DNA of 8,574 nucleotides, from NCBI GenBank assembly GCA_007050885.1, contig SMYQ01000027.1, forward strand, positions 1-8,574, in the 5' to 3' direction. Under the pieces are notes generated by a model that searched no databases, was not told where the DNA came from, and saw only the letters and a program-made list of their open reading frames with translations. Positions 1-6,127 of the stretch are shown piece after piece. Source of the DNA: Candidatus Bathyarchaeota archaeon (GTDB taxonomy: Archaea > Thermoproteota > Bathyarchaeia > 40CM-2-53-6 > RBG-13-38-9). How positions within the stretch are numbered: position 1 is the stretch's first letter; each line of letters starts with the position of its first letter. Position numbers and translations under genes: made by a program.

Positions 1-343
1 ATGAAACACCATCTAATTCGAAAATGGTGCTGATATTAAGCCAAGAATCATTCGATTTTACATAAATAGAAAGAGATGAAATCCTCAAAGACTTTTGTGA
101 TTGAGCATTCAAAGCATCTTCAAAAGCGGATTTAGCTAGGTTAAGTTCAGTACCTGAAATGTTAGTATCCGTTTCTGGGAATTTAGTTAGGTTTTGGTAA
201 AGTATAGACTCGATCTGAATTTTTACTTTTCCATCATCAATTTCTACTTCTAAATTCAATCCTGATGCATAATTCAAGTTACTACCTATTACAAAAAGAA
301 TTAATAGAATACTAAAAAAGAAGACACGTATTGAATTTTTCAA
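1..343 (-). CDS. Secreted protein of unknown function, N-terminal part
   Basis: This gene is cut by the left edge; 114 residues are visible. The start is a TTG at 343-341, chosen because no ATG lies in frame upstream and a GGAG sits 10 bases before it (357-354). Residues 1-5 hold two Lys/Arg-type charges with Arg6, followed by a hydrophobic stretch at about 8-20 (VFFFSILLILFVIG) and a polar SNLNYAS that could be a signal-peptidase site, so the protein is probably exported. There is no lipobox cysteine. The exported part carries four Asn-x-Ser/Thr sequons (N51, N61, N98, N103), which fits an archaeal extracellular glycoprotein. I do not recognise a family. It lies 46 bases downstream of the tRNA-binding protein on the same strand, but a T7 run in between could separate their transcripts. 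That it is coding is well supported; its role is unknown. Confidence 0.72.
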   Translation of the reverse strand, partial: MKNSIRVFFFSILLILFVIGSNLNYASGLNLEVEIDDGKVKIQIESILYQNLTKFPETDTNISGTELNLAKSAFEDALNAQSQKSLRISSLSIYVKSNDSWLNISTIFELDGVS

Positions 344-365
344 TTCTATATTTCTCCAGACATCT

Positions 366-372
366 AAAAAAA
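366..372 (-). terminator. T7 run, possible archaeal terminator
   Basis: On the minus strand a run of seven T follows the stop codon of the tRNA-binding protein by 17 bases and precedes the TTG start of the secreted protein. Archaeal RNA polymerase often stops at such T-runs without a hairpin. There is only this one run, so it may only weaken transcription. Confidence 0.3.
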
Positions 373-389
373 TTATGATACTTGATTTA

Positions 390-713
390 TCATAGCACTT
401 TTGTTCCTACAGGAACTTCATCAGGCACATTCAACCAAATAGGTTTACCTTTGTCATCTGCTGCAAGAAGCATTCCCTTAGATTCAGTTCCGGCTATTAC
501 TTTAGGTTCGAGATTTGTTAATACGATAAAATTTTTATTAATAAAATATTCAGCATCGTAAGTTTCCCCTCCGCCAGCTACAATTTGGTTTTGAGAAGAA
601 CCCAAATCGACTTTCAATCTGAAAAGTTTCTTACTGCCTTCAATTCTCTCGGATTGGGTAACTCTACCTACTCTGAGGTCTAATCTCTCAAATTCTTTGA
701 AGGTTATTGTCAT
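390..713 (-). CDS. tRNA-binding domain protein (MetRS beta-subunit / CsaA-like)
   Basis: A 107-residue protein that is almost entirely one EMAP/Trbp111-type OB-fold tRNA-binding domain, the size of free-standing archaeal proteins annotated as methionyl-tRNA synthetase beta subunit. Visible family marks are the opening FKEFERLDLRVGRV (residues 4-17), the central QIVAGGGETY where the family usually has QIVAGI, the NLEPKVIAGTESKGMLLAA stretch, and the closing VPVGTKVL. By family knowledge it binds the outer corner of tRNA and may act with MetRS; no synthetase gene is in the window. The frame is open upstream to 803, but that extension overlaps the end of the glycosyltransferase gene, does not resemble the family, and the domain begins right after the ATG at 713. 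A GAGAG lies 7 bases before that ATG. It sits 52 bases after the glycosyltransferase on the same strand. Confidence 0.9.
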   Translation of the reverse strand: MTITFKEFERLDLRVGRVTQSERIEGSKKLFRLKVDLGSSQNQIVAGGGETYDAEYFINKNFIVLTNLEPKVIAGTESKGMLLAADDKGKPIWLNVPDEVPVGTKVL

Positions 714-727
714 ACGCAATCTCTCAT
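710..727 (-). other. Five-codon upstream ORF overlapping the next start
   Basis: A short reading frame, MRDCV followed by TGA, has an AGAGG eight bases before its ATG. Its TGA overlaps the ATG of the tRNA-binding protein as ATGA. It could couple translation to the downstream gene or be chance; the ribosome binding site in front of it is better placed than the one in front of the real gene. Confidence 0.25.
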
Positions 728-765
728 TTTTATTTCCTCTTTTTGAGTTACAATCAAGAATAAAG

Positions 766-1857
766 CTATTTTGAAATCTCGTGCAATATGAGTAAAATTC
801 CATATGAGAATAGAAGTAAAATAGATGGAATTGAGGGTAAAAGATAGAATATGAATTGAGTTTTTCTTGGAAGTATTAGGAATAAACCATAAACGAAAAC
901 AAACCAGAAAACTGGAAGTAACTCGGATTTACAGTTTTTTTTACGCATACAATCATAAATCAAGTAGATAGAAACAGGTATGGCTATAGGATATATGAAT
1001 GGATTAGCAATAGCTGAAATTTTTTCTACTGCATCTGAATGTATTGGAAATGGTACATTATTGATTAACCAACCAAAAGGTAAGGCGGCAGATGAGTGAG
1101 GGGAATCTAATGTTAGATGCCAATTAAAAGAGAACATGAATGTTCCTACGAATGATGATGGATCAGGGATTATAGCGGGAAGTAAACATAGCATAAAGAC
1201 TCCTATTGTAATGGTGATGATTTTGAAAATTTCATGGATTCTTTTTGAATAAATTAGATATGCAATTATCGCGATGACTGCAAAAGCCCCTGATAATTTT
1301 ACACTACAAGCTAAACCCAAAGTGATAGCCGAGAAAGAATATTTGTTATATGCTACTGCTAAAAATGCTAAGACTACAAACAGAGCTAAAAAAACATCTA
1401 ACATGGCTATTCTTGACATGACATGTACCATTGGATCAACAATTAGAAGAATCGAAGCCATTATCGCAGTTGGATTATCGAAAACTTTCCTTCCAAAAAG
1501 ATATAGTGATGGAACCATTATACTACCAGCAATTACAGCAGCGATTCGCCATCCAAAAGAGTTGTAACCAAAAAGCGCTATTCCTATTCCGATAATCAAT
1601 TTCCCTAAAGGTGGATGAACATAATTGGGATCCGCTTCAAGATTCAGTAATGCATTTGCAGCAGGTGCATAATATACCTCATCAACCATGTAACCTGTTG
1701 GAGTATTAAAATTCAATAAACGAATTACTAATGCAATCGTGAAAAGTACAAGTGATATTATTAGAGTTGATTTTTTTTTAAAAAAGGAGAATATAATGGC
1801 ACGAGAATTGAACGCTAGAGATCGAGTCCCTTGCCACTGTATTTGCCTCATTAGCAT
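766..1857 (-). CDS. PMT-family (GT39-like) membrane glycosyltransferase
   Basis: A polytopic membrane protein of 363 residues with about ten hydrophobic segments, the first at about 31-48. It shows the ordered marks of the dolichyl-phosphate-mannose protein mannosyltransferase family: an acidic pair D59-E60 in the first outer loop, HPPLGK at 81-86, SRIAMLDVF at 148-156, SVKLSG at 185-190, and the outer loop FNWHLTLDSPHSSAALPFGW at 244-263. Family members move a sugar from a polyprenyl phosphate to a target on the outer face of the membrane; the target here is unknown. It is short for the family, which often exceeds 450 residues, and ends soon after the last helix. The start is uncertain: ATG at 1857 and 1851 both lack a clear ribosome binding site, and the first ~20 residues look unlike the family. 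It follows the AOR gene by 36 bases on the same strand, so it may be read from the same transcript although its function seems unrelated. Confidence 0.87.
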   Translation of the reverse strand: MLMRQIQWQGTRSLAFNSRAIIFSFFKKKSTLIISLVLFTIALVIRLLNFNTPTGYMVDEVYYAPAANALLNLEADPNYVHPPLGKLIIGIGIALFGYNSFGWRIAAVIAGSIMVPSLYLFGRKVFDNPTAIMASILLIVDPMVHVMSRIAMLDVFLALFVVLAFLAVAYNKYSFSAITLGLACSVKLSGAFAVIAIIAYLIYSKRIHEIFKIITITIGVFMLCLLPAIIPDPSSFVGTFMFSFNWHLTLDSPHSSAALPFGWLINNVPFPIHSDAVEKISAIANPFIYPIAIPVSIYLIYDCMRKKNCKSELLPVFWFVFVYGLFLILPRKTQFIFYLLPSIPSILLLFSYGILLILHEISK

Positions 1858-1893
1858 ATTGCCAACGATTGAGAGAGGGAGATAACACCTCTC

Positions 1894-3753
1894 CTACTTG
1901 TAGAGATCTTCGGCTTGTTTGTTAAGGCTTAACCTCTTTAGAGTATCTTTTGTTGGTATTCCAGTTGCTTTGTCCCATCCTCTAAGTTCATAGTATTTGT
2001 CCTTTAACATTTCAAGTTCATCTTTTGGTGAATACATACCCTTGGATGGGCCATCTGGGATAGGTTCAGTCATGAATCTTATTGCTTGCACATCATGCTC
2101 CCTTCGAGCTCCTTCACGGCAATTGAATGATCTTTCAACATTCCATATTCTGTCTGTGATGTCAACTAATTCTGGAAGTTTCAAATTCATACCTGTAACG
2201 ACATTGATCATGTTTAGATGATCGTTTGTGACTTCTGTGAGACCATAAATGCCTTCAGTCATTCTACAAACGCACATAGAATCTTGTAACGTTGTTGTTC
2301 GTTGAGTACCCATGGCATATTCTGGTTTTCCGTCAAGTATCTTCCTGTCAAATTTACCTACTCTTTCTCCTGTTGGTCTTCCATCTTGGTGACTTCCGCC
2401 TCTTGTTGATGTCGCCATTCCAAGACAGTATCCTTTCATTCCTCTGGGAGAGTGTCCGGCATTTTCGATATCTTTTATGGTTATCGCGTACTTCTCAGAT
2501 CCTTTTCCTATTTTCTTGGCAGCTCTGGACGCGCCTTCTGCAAGTAGGTCTCCAACTCCTTCACGAGTGCCAAATTTATGCATCATTTGGATTAATGCTT
2601 CTTGATTTCCAAATTTTAGATCTAAGCCATCAAGCTCTTCTTTTGAGAGGATTCCTTTCTCATAACACTCCATTGCGAAAGAGATTACGGCACCAGCTGA
2701 TATTGTATCTACTCCGATATCGTCAGATAATCTATCTGCCTTTGCTATCATTTCTAATGAGTCTACACCGCAATTCGAACCAAAAGCGAATATTGTCTCA
2801 TATTCTGGGCCTTCATCTATAGTTCCCGCATATGGACCTGATCTAATATTAACAAGTTTTGTACAATATATTGGGCAAGCCATACAACCTTTATCTTTAA
2901 CAACTAGACGTTCACGCATTACGGTTCCGCTAATTTTTTCAGTTCCTTCGAAAACTTCTGTTTGCCAGTTTCGAGTTCCAAGTATTCCAAGTTGATTCTG
3001 AACTGTAGTTACTCCTGGAGTTCCAAGGCTTGGAAGTGCTTTTCCAGTGCCCGGGTTAGCTTTTATTTTTGCGTACTGCTCGCTCACAGTTTGAAGAAAG
3101 TCATCTACGTTGGGTACTTCTACATCGTTGGTTCCTCTAATAACTAAGGCTTTTAGTTTTTTAGAGCCAAGTACTGCACCATTTCCGCCTCTTCCAGCTG
3201 CTCTTGCTCCCCATATTGTGCAAGCGAAACGAACAAGTTTCTCTCCTGCCGGACCGATGCATGCTATTTGGGCTTTAGGTTCGTTGAGGTCTTTCTTGAT
3301 AATCTCTTGGGTTTCAAAAGTATATTTGCCCCATAAATGAGAAGCATCTTTGAATTCGACTTTGTCATCATAAACTGTAACATATGTTGGAGATTTAGCT
3401 TGACCTTCGACTATTACTGCATCCCATCCAGCATACTTCATTTCTGGTCCAAATGAACCTCCTCCGTAAGCATCAAAGAATAAACCGTTTAGTGGTGATT
3501 TTGTGAATACTCCAGATCTGCCAGCTGTTGGAACCATAGTTCCTTGTATAGGTCCAGAAGCAAATACGAATTTGTTTTCTGGGCCGAGTGGATCAATTCC
3601 AGGTTTGAGCTCATCGTATAATATTTTTGCTCCGAAACCATTCCCACCAAGGTGAAGTTTTGCCATTTCTTTTGTTAATGGTACCGTTGATGCTTTTTTA
3701 TTAGTCATGTCTAAACGCAAGAACTTGCCCGCATATCCACCGTATTCCCACAT
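1894..3753 (-). CDS. aor: Tungsten-containing aldehyde:ferredoxin oxidoreductase (AOR)
   Basis: A 619-residue cytoplasmic enzyme of the AOR family, full length (members run about 600-630). These enzymes oxidise aldehydes to carboxylic acids, with a tungsten bis-pyranopterin and one [4Fe-4S] cluster, and pass electrons to ferredoxin. Visible marks are the N-terminal pterin-binding region (LGGNGFGAKIL at 35-45, GPIQGTMVPTAGRSG at 67-81, GRGGNGAVLGSKKLKA at 188-202), GPEYET at 315-320, HSPRG at 434-438, and the cluster ligands C290-x2-C293-x3-C297. The fourth ligand is most likely C496, in DSMCVC (C494 is also present). It starts 6 bases after the moaD-like stop, with a strong GGAGGT 9 bases before the ATG, and is the last gene of the five-gene operon. 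The substrate cannot be read from sequence. The adjacent four-cluster ferredoxin suggests an AorAB-type complex rather than a stand-alone enzyme. Confidence 0.96.
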   Translation of the reverse strand: MWEYGGYAGKFLRLDMTNKKASTVPLTKEMAKLHLGGNGFGAKILYDELKPGIDPLGPENKFVFASGPIQGTMVPTAGRSGVFTKSPLNGLFFDAYGGGSFGPEMKYAGWDAVIVEGQAKSPTYVTVYDDKVEFKDASHLWGKYTFETQEIIKKDLNEPKAQIACIGPAGEKLVRFACTIWGARAAGRGGNGAVLGSKKLKALVIRGTNDVEVPNVDDFLQTVSEQYAKIKANPGTGKALPSLGTPGVTTVQNQLGILGTRNWQTEVFEGTEKISGTVMRERLVVKDKGCMACPIYCTKLVNIRSGPYAGTIDEGPEYETIFAFGSNCGVDSLEMIAKADRLSDDIGVDTISAGAVISFAMECYEKGILSKEELDGLDLKFGNQEALIQMMHKFGTREGVGDLLAEGASRAAKKIGKGSEKYAITIKDIENAGHSPRGMKGYCLGMATSTRGGSHQDGRPTGERVGKFDRKILDGKPEYAMGTQRTTTLQDSMCVCRMTEGIYGLTEVTNDHLNMINVVTGMNLKLPELVDITDRIWNVERSFNCREGARREHDVQAIRFMTEPIPDGPSKGMYSPKDELEMLKDKYYELRGWDKATGIPTKDTLKRLSLNKQAEDLYK

Positions 3754-3759
3754 ATCTCA

Positions 3760-4050
3760 TCAACCTCCTCCGACTGGATCTAATAGAGATACAACATCCC
3801 CATTACTTAATTTGTGATTCAAATCTCCATTGACACTGCTTATTTCTTCTTGTCCTACCATTATCAAAAATGGCGCCAACGTTCCAGTCTCCTTGTCCTT
3901 AATTCTATCTTCAAAATTTGATCCAAATTTTTTTCCTAATTTTTCAATCAATTTTATCAACGTCTCTCCATTATCTATTTCCATATCAGTCTCTTTCATT
4001 CCTGCTGCATATCTTAAATGTGAGAAAAATTTCACTTTGACCTTTCCCAA
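3760..4050 (-). CDS. moaD: MoaD/ThiS-type sulfur carrier protein for the pterin cofactor
   Basis: A 96-residue beta-grasp protein. It opens with KVKVKFFSHLRYAAG, typical of MoaD, and ends in DPVGGG, supplying the C-terminal Gly-Gly that is adenylated and then thiocarboxylated to deliver sulfur for molybdopterin or tungstopterin. It is slightly longer than the usual 80-90 residues because of a charged insert around residues 44-60. The start is TTG at 4050: no in-frame ATG fits, the TAG of the ferredoxin gene lies 19 bases upstream, and the N-terminus matches the family from there. Its place directly before the AOR gene suggests a dedicated role in making or inserting that enzyme's tungsten cofactor; MoaD-like genes are commonly found beside AOR genes. 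The last two glycine codons also form the ribosome binding site of the AOR gene. Confidence 0.93.
   Translation of the reverse strand: MGKVKVKFFSHLRYAAGMKETDMEIDNGETLIKLIEKLGKKFGSNFEDRIKDKETGTLAPFLIMVGQEEISSVNGDLNHKLSNGDVVSLLDPVGGG
3763..3768 (-). promoter_or_regulatory. Ribosome binding site of aor inside the moaD diglycine codons
   Basis: GGAGGT, nine bases before the aor ATG, is read both as the ribosome binding site and as the final two Gly codons (GGA GGT) of the MoaD-like protein, directly followed by its TGA. It fixes the aor start at 3753 and suggests translational coupling of the two genes. Confidence 0.8.
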
Positions 4051-4069
4051 TTCTTTTGACTCTCACATT

Positions 4070-4561
4070 CTATTTTGAAATTTTTTCACGTGTCTTGGCT
4101 ATTTGAGCTGCTGCAAAGTCTTTACGTTTTTCAGCAGCCAAAGTTGATTTTCCTCCAGTAAGCAACGCGTTAGGTGAACAGAACTTTACACATTCTGGTT
4201 CGCCATCACATACATCACAAACCAGTGGTGTTTTCTTTGTAGGGTGCCAGTCTATAGCTGCGAATGGACATGCCTCAATACATTTACCACATTTAATACA
4301 AACATCCTCGAGTATCTTCATACCACCGCCGACTTTCTCATCTCGATAAATTGACTTTGGTTCTGTCGGACATGCATCGGCGCATGGAGGTTTACCACAT
4401 GAACGGCATGCATTTGGATGGAAGAGTTCGGGCATACCTTCAAACTCGATCCATATTCTAGATTTATCTGGATTGAAGGCGCCTTCATGAACTAGTGGAC
4501 ATACTAGTTCACACATTCTGCATCCAGTACATCTGTCTGCAGCAATCATGAGCATTGTCAT
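4070..4561 (-). CDS. Four-cluster ferredoxin, AorA/HycB-like electron-transfer subunit
   Basis: A 163-residue protein with 16 cysteines in four binding sets: C11-x2-C-x2-C-x3-C21, C52-x2-C-x4-C-x3-C64, C88-x2-C-x2-C-x3-C98 and C115-x2-C-x5-C-x3-C128. This is the pattern of four-[4Fe-4S] polyferredoxin subunits such as HycB, the DMSO-reductase iron-sulfur subunit and the AorA subunit of aldehyde oxidoreductases. A Lys/Ala-rich helical tail follows at 140-163. It probably accepts electrons from the AOR encoded two genes downstream and relays them to a soluble or membrane acceptor not seen here. The start is ATG at 4561, with GAGG at 4574-4571 nine bases upstream; the in-frame TTG at 4570 directly abuts that GAGG and cannot use it. 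It is 32 bases after the 208-residue gene and 19 bases before moaD. Confidence 0.93.
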   Translation of the reverse strand: MTMLMIAADRCTGCRMCELVCPLVHEGAFNPDKSRIWIEFEGMPELFHPNACRSCGKPPCADACPTEPKSIYRDEKVGGGMKILEDVCIKCGKCIEACPFAAIDWHPTKKTPLVCDVCDGEPECVKFCSPNALLTGGKSTLAAEKRKDFAAAQIAKTREKISK

Positions 4562-4593
4562 TTTTACCAACCTCTATAATGAATAGTGTTTGT

Positions 4594-5220
4594 TTATGAT
4601 TTGTTTATTAGGTTCTCTAAAAGCTTCTCGGCCCTGAGCGTGTTGAAAACTCCACATACGCATGGTTTGGCGAGTTCACGGGATGCTTCTTCGATAGATA
4701 TTTTATCTCTTTTTACGTCGCTAACCATTTTTTTGACAAGTAATGGTGAGACACAGTGGTGACCGCACATTGTTGTTATGTCAAGAATGTCTTGATCTGG
4801 AAGTAATTCTTTCTTACCCCATACGCCTAAGGATATGTTTGCTGAGTGAGGTTTTAGACCGATCTTATTCAGCGAATCCCATACTTCTGAGAATACGCCT
4901 GTCGCGACTACCGATGGTCCTAGTTTTGCTTCGGCTAGCTCCTTAAGGCATCCCTCTAAGTCTTTTTTGTTTGTAAACACACCGTGTGCTATTGAATTAT
5001 CTTTAGTGCTATTGAGAACAGGTTTCAAACCTTTCCTGAAATAATTACCTGTTCGCATATCTCCTATGTTAACTGGATTATGTTTCAGGATTATCTCAAG
5101 GGCTTTCTTGAATTGAGGTCCTGAACCTTTTGCATTTACTGATTGAGCAGCTATTACGAGTATGGGATAATCTCTTGACAAAGATTCTTTTGTTCCAGAT
5201 CTGTGAAGAGTATGAGTCAT
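4594..5220 (-). CDS. Conserved-looking AOR-operon protein of unknown function, Cys-rich C-terminus
   Basis: A 208-residue soluble protein that I cannot assign to a named family. It opens with MTHTLHRSGT, followed by a beta-strand-like YPILVIAAQS, a helix, and HNPVNIGDMRTGNYF at 47-61. Alternating strand and helix segments follow (SIAHGVFTN, SVVATGVFSEV, ANISLGVWG), giving an alpha/beta look. The C-terminal part has two cysteine motifs, MCGHHC (C152, C156 with H154 and H155 between) and PCVCGVFN (C187, C189); these five positions could bind a metal or an Fe-S cluster. There is no signal peptide or membrane segment. GAGGTGA lies 7 bases before the ATG, and the start is 12 bases after the stop of the upstream ferredoxin-like gene, so it is cotranscribed with the AOR module. 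A role in cofactor assembly, substrate handling or electron transfer is a guess from context only. Confidence 0.88.
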   Translation of the reverse strand: MTHTLHRSGTKESLSRDYPILVIAAQSVNAKGSGPQFKKALEIILKHNPVNIGDMRTGNYFRKGLKPVLNSTKDNSIAHGVFTNKKDLEGCLKELAEAKLGPSVVATGVFSEVWDSLNKIGLKPHSANISLGVWGKKELLPDQDILDITTMCGHHCVSPLLVKKMVSDVKRDKISIEEASRELAKPCVCGVFNTLRAEKLLENLINKS

Positions 5221-5227
5221 TTTTTAG

Positions 5228-5234
5228 TCACCTC
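5228..5234 (-). promoter_or_regulatory. Strong ribosome binding site of the 208-residue gene
   Basis: GAGGTGA, matching the archaeal anti-SD sequence, overlaps the TGA stop of the preceding gene and stands seven bases before the ATG at 5220. It settles that start and ties the two genes together. Confidence 0.8.
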
Positions 5235-5955
5235 AGAATTTTGCTAACGGAACTCCTATCCCGATGTTAGTCTTACCGCCAGGGTAATAGGGTATTTTGT
5301 TGTCATCTAAGTACTTCATTATTGGAACAGATCCATCCTCATTGATTTTTATGCAAAGTCCTAAACTGAAAACGGTGTTTATCTCCTTGGAAACTTCTTT
5401 AAGCGCTTCTAGAACTTCTGGAAACTTTTCTTCATTGATAGTGAATTCTGGTATACAGGAGTGAACTCTTTCTCCCAGAACATCATCGCGAAGTTTACCA
5501 GTTTTCTTATCGGACATTAAACTTGTCAACGGATTTAGAGGTTCAAATTCTACACCATGTTTCGCCAATGCCATACAGAGCTTTTCAGCGTCCCTGAGTT
5601 CTAAACCAACTCCTGGTCGACCCATATCACAGGAGAAGCCTACCATTCCTGGTCTAAATCTGCCGGTTACATCATTGGTTTTCATTTCTTCAGTTCCTCT
5701 ACCTGGAACATTGGTATCTTTGTGTGCTTTGTAGACTGTGGCAAAAACTTCTCGAACAGAACGTGGGAACTCTAATTCTTCCATCTGAAAAGCGTTAACA
5801 GGGCAACCAGCATTATTGAAACATACGGCGCATTCTATGCATTTATGTCGATCTATGTGGGCTTTTCTGTCTTTACCTAGAGATATGGCGCCAGAGGGAC
5901 AATACGGTACACATCTTGTGCATCCTACGCAGGATTCAGTAATTATCAAGTTCAT
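5233..5955 (-). CDS. 2x[4Fe-4S] ferredoxin fused to an uncharacterised C-terminal region
   Basis: A 240-residue protein, first gene of the AOR operon. Residues 1-60 form a two-cluster ferredoxin: C9-x2-C-x2-C-x3-C19, then C39-x2-C-x2-C-x5-C51, with an unusual five-residue spacing in the second set (CFNNAGCPVNAF). Residues 93-240 are not a family I can name. They contain two stretches that look like beta-alpha-beta units: MVGFSCDMG, helix, VEFEP at about 104-139; and VHSCIPEFTIN, a long helix at 177-191, TVFSLGLCIKI, then GGKTNIGIGVPL at 164-237. This suggests ACT-like or ferredoxin-like folds that might bind a ligand; that is inference. Extra cysteines (C109, C127, C167, C201) lie there. The start is ATG at 5955, but GGTG abuts it, whereas the TTG two codons later at 5949 has this site at 7 bases. 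The true start may therefore be 5949. Confidence 0.9.
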   Translation of the reverse strand: MNLIITESCVGCTRCVPYCPSGAISLGKDRKAHIDRHKCIECAVCFNNAGCPVNAFQMEELEFPRSVREVFATVYKAHKDTNVPGRGTEEMKTNDVTGRFRPGMVGFSCDMGRPGVGLELRDAEKLCMALAKHGVEFEPLNPLTSLMSDKKTGKLRDDVLGERVHSCIPEFTINEEKFPEVLEALKEVSKEINTVFSLGLCIKINEDGSVPIMKYLDDNKIPYYPGGKTNIGIGVPLAKF

Positions 5956-6127
5956 TCACCAAATCATAAATTTTTATCAAACTTGGATTTCACGAGTTAA
6001 TATAAACCTAACTGCTGAGGATTTATAGCCAATATTTCAATCAAAAAAACTAGATCTTGTTAACAATTCCTAGATTACTCTTAATAATATTAGAGAACCT
6101 ACTAGAACATACCTGAAGGTGTAAACA
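5956..6127. promoter_or_regulatory. Divergent promoter region between AOR and glycerate operons
   Basis: This 172-base, very AT-rich gap separates the divergent operons. On the minus strand TTTATATTAA (6006-5997) is a good archaeal TATA box, preceded by TAGG; initiation about 25 bases on, near 5976, would give a 5' leader of about 20 bases. On the plus strand TTAATAATAT (6081-6090) would place initiation near 6112 and a leader of about 15 bases. A plus-strand TATAAA at 6001-6006 is the same site read backwards and is too far from the plus-strand gene. I see no clear operator palindrome. Confidence 0.6.
6115..6121 (+). promoter_or_regulatory. Ribosome binding site fixing the TTG start at 6128
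   Basis: GAAGGTG stands six bases before the TTG at 6128. No ATG in frame lies nearby upstream, and the protein matches its family from this TTG on, so the site decides the start. Confidence 0.75.

Noticed and set aside
714..803. Thirty-codon N-terminal extension of the tRNA-binding protein
   Set aside because: It overlaps the 3' end of the glycosyltransferase gene, does not look like the family, and the conserved domain starts directly after the ATG at 713.
1873..1893. GAGAGG...CCTCTC hairpin just after the AOR stop as a terminator
   Set aside because: The stem is only six pairs with a nine-base loop and no T-run follows. Archaeal termination depends on T-runs, so this is probably chance in a purine-rich stretch.
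2292..2822. Long plus-strand open frame (176 codons) opposite the AOR gene
   Set aside because: It is antisense to a full-length, motif-complete AOR; its Leu/Ser-rich translation has no family features. The same holds for the smaller plus-strand frames at 1997-2221, 2962-3147, 3110-3340, 3830-4078, 4743-4946 and 5816-6028, and for 1274-1567 opposite the glycosyltransferase.
4562..4570. TTG start three codons before the ATG of the four-cluster ferredoxin
   Set aside because: The GAGG ribosome binding site directly abuts the TTG, leaving no spacing; the ATG at 4561 is nine bases away and fits.
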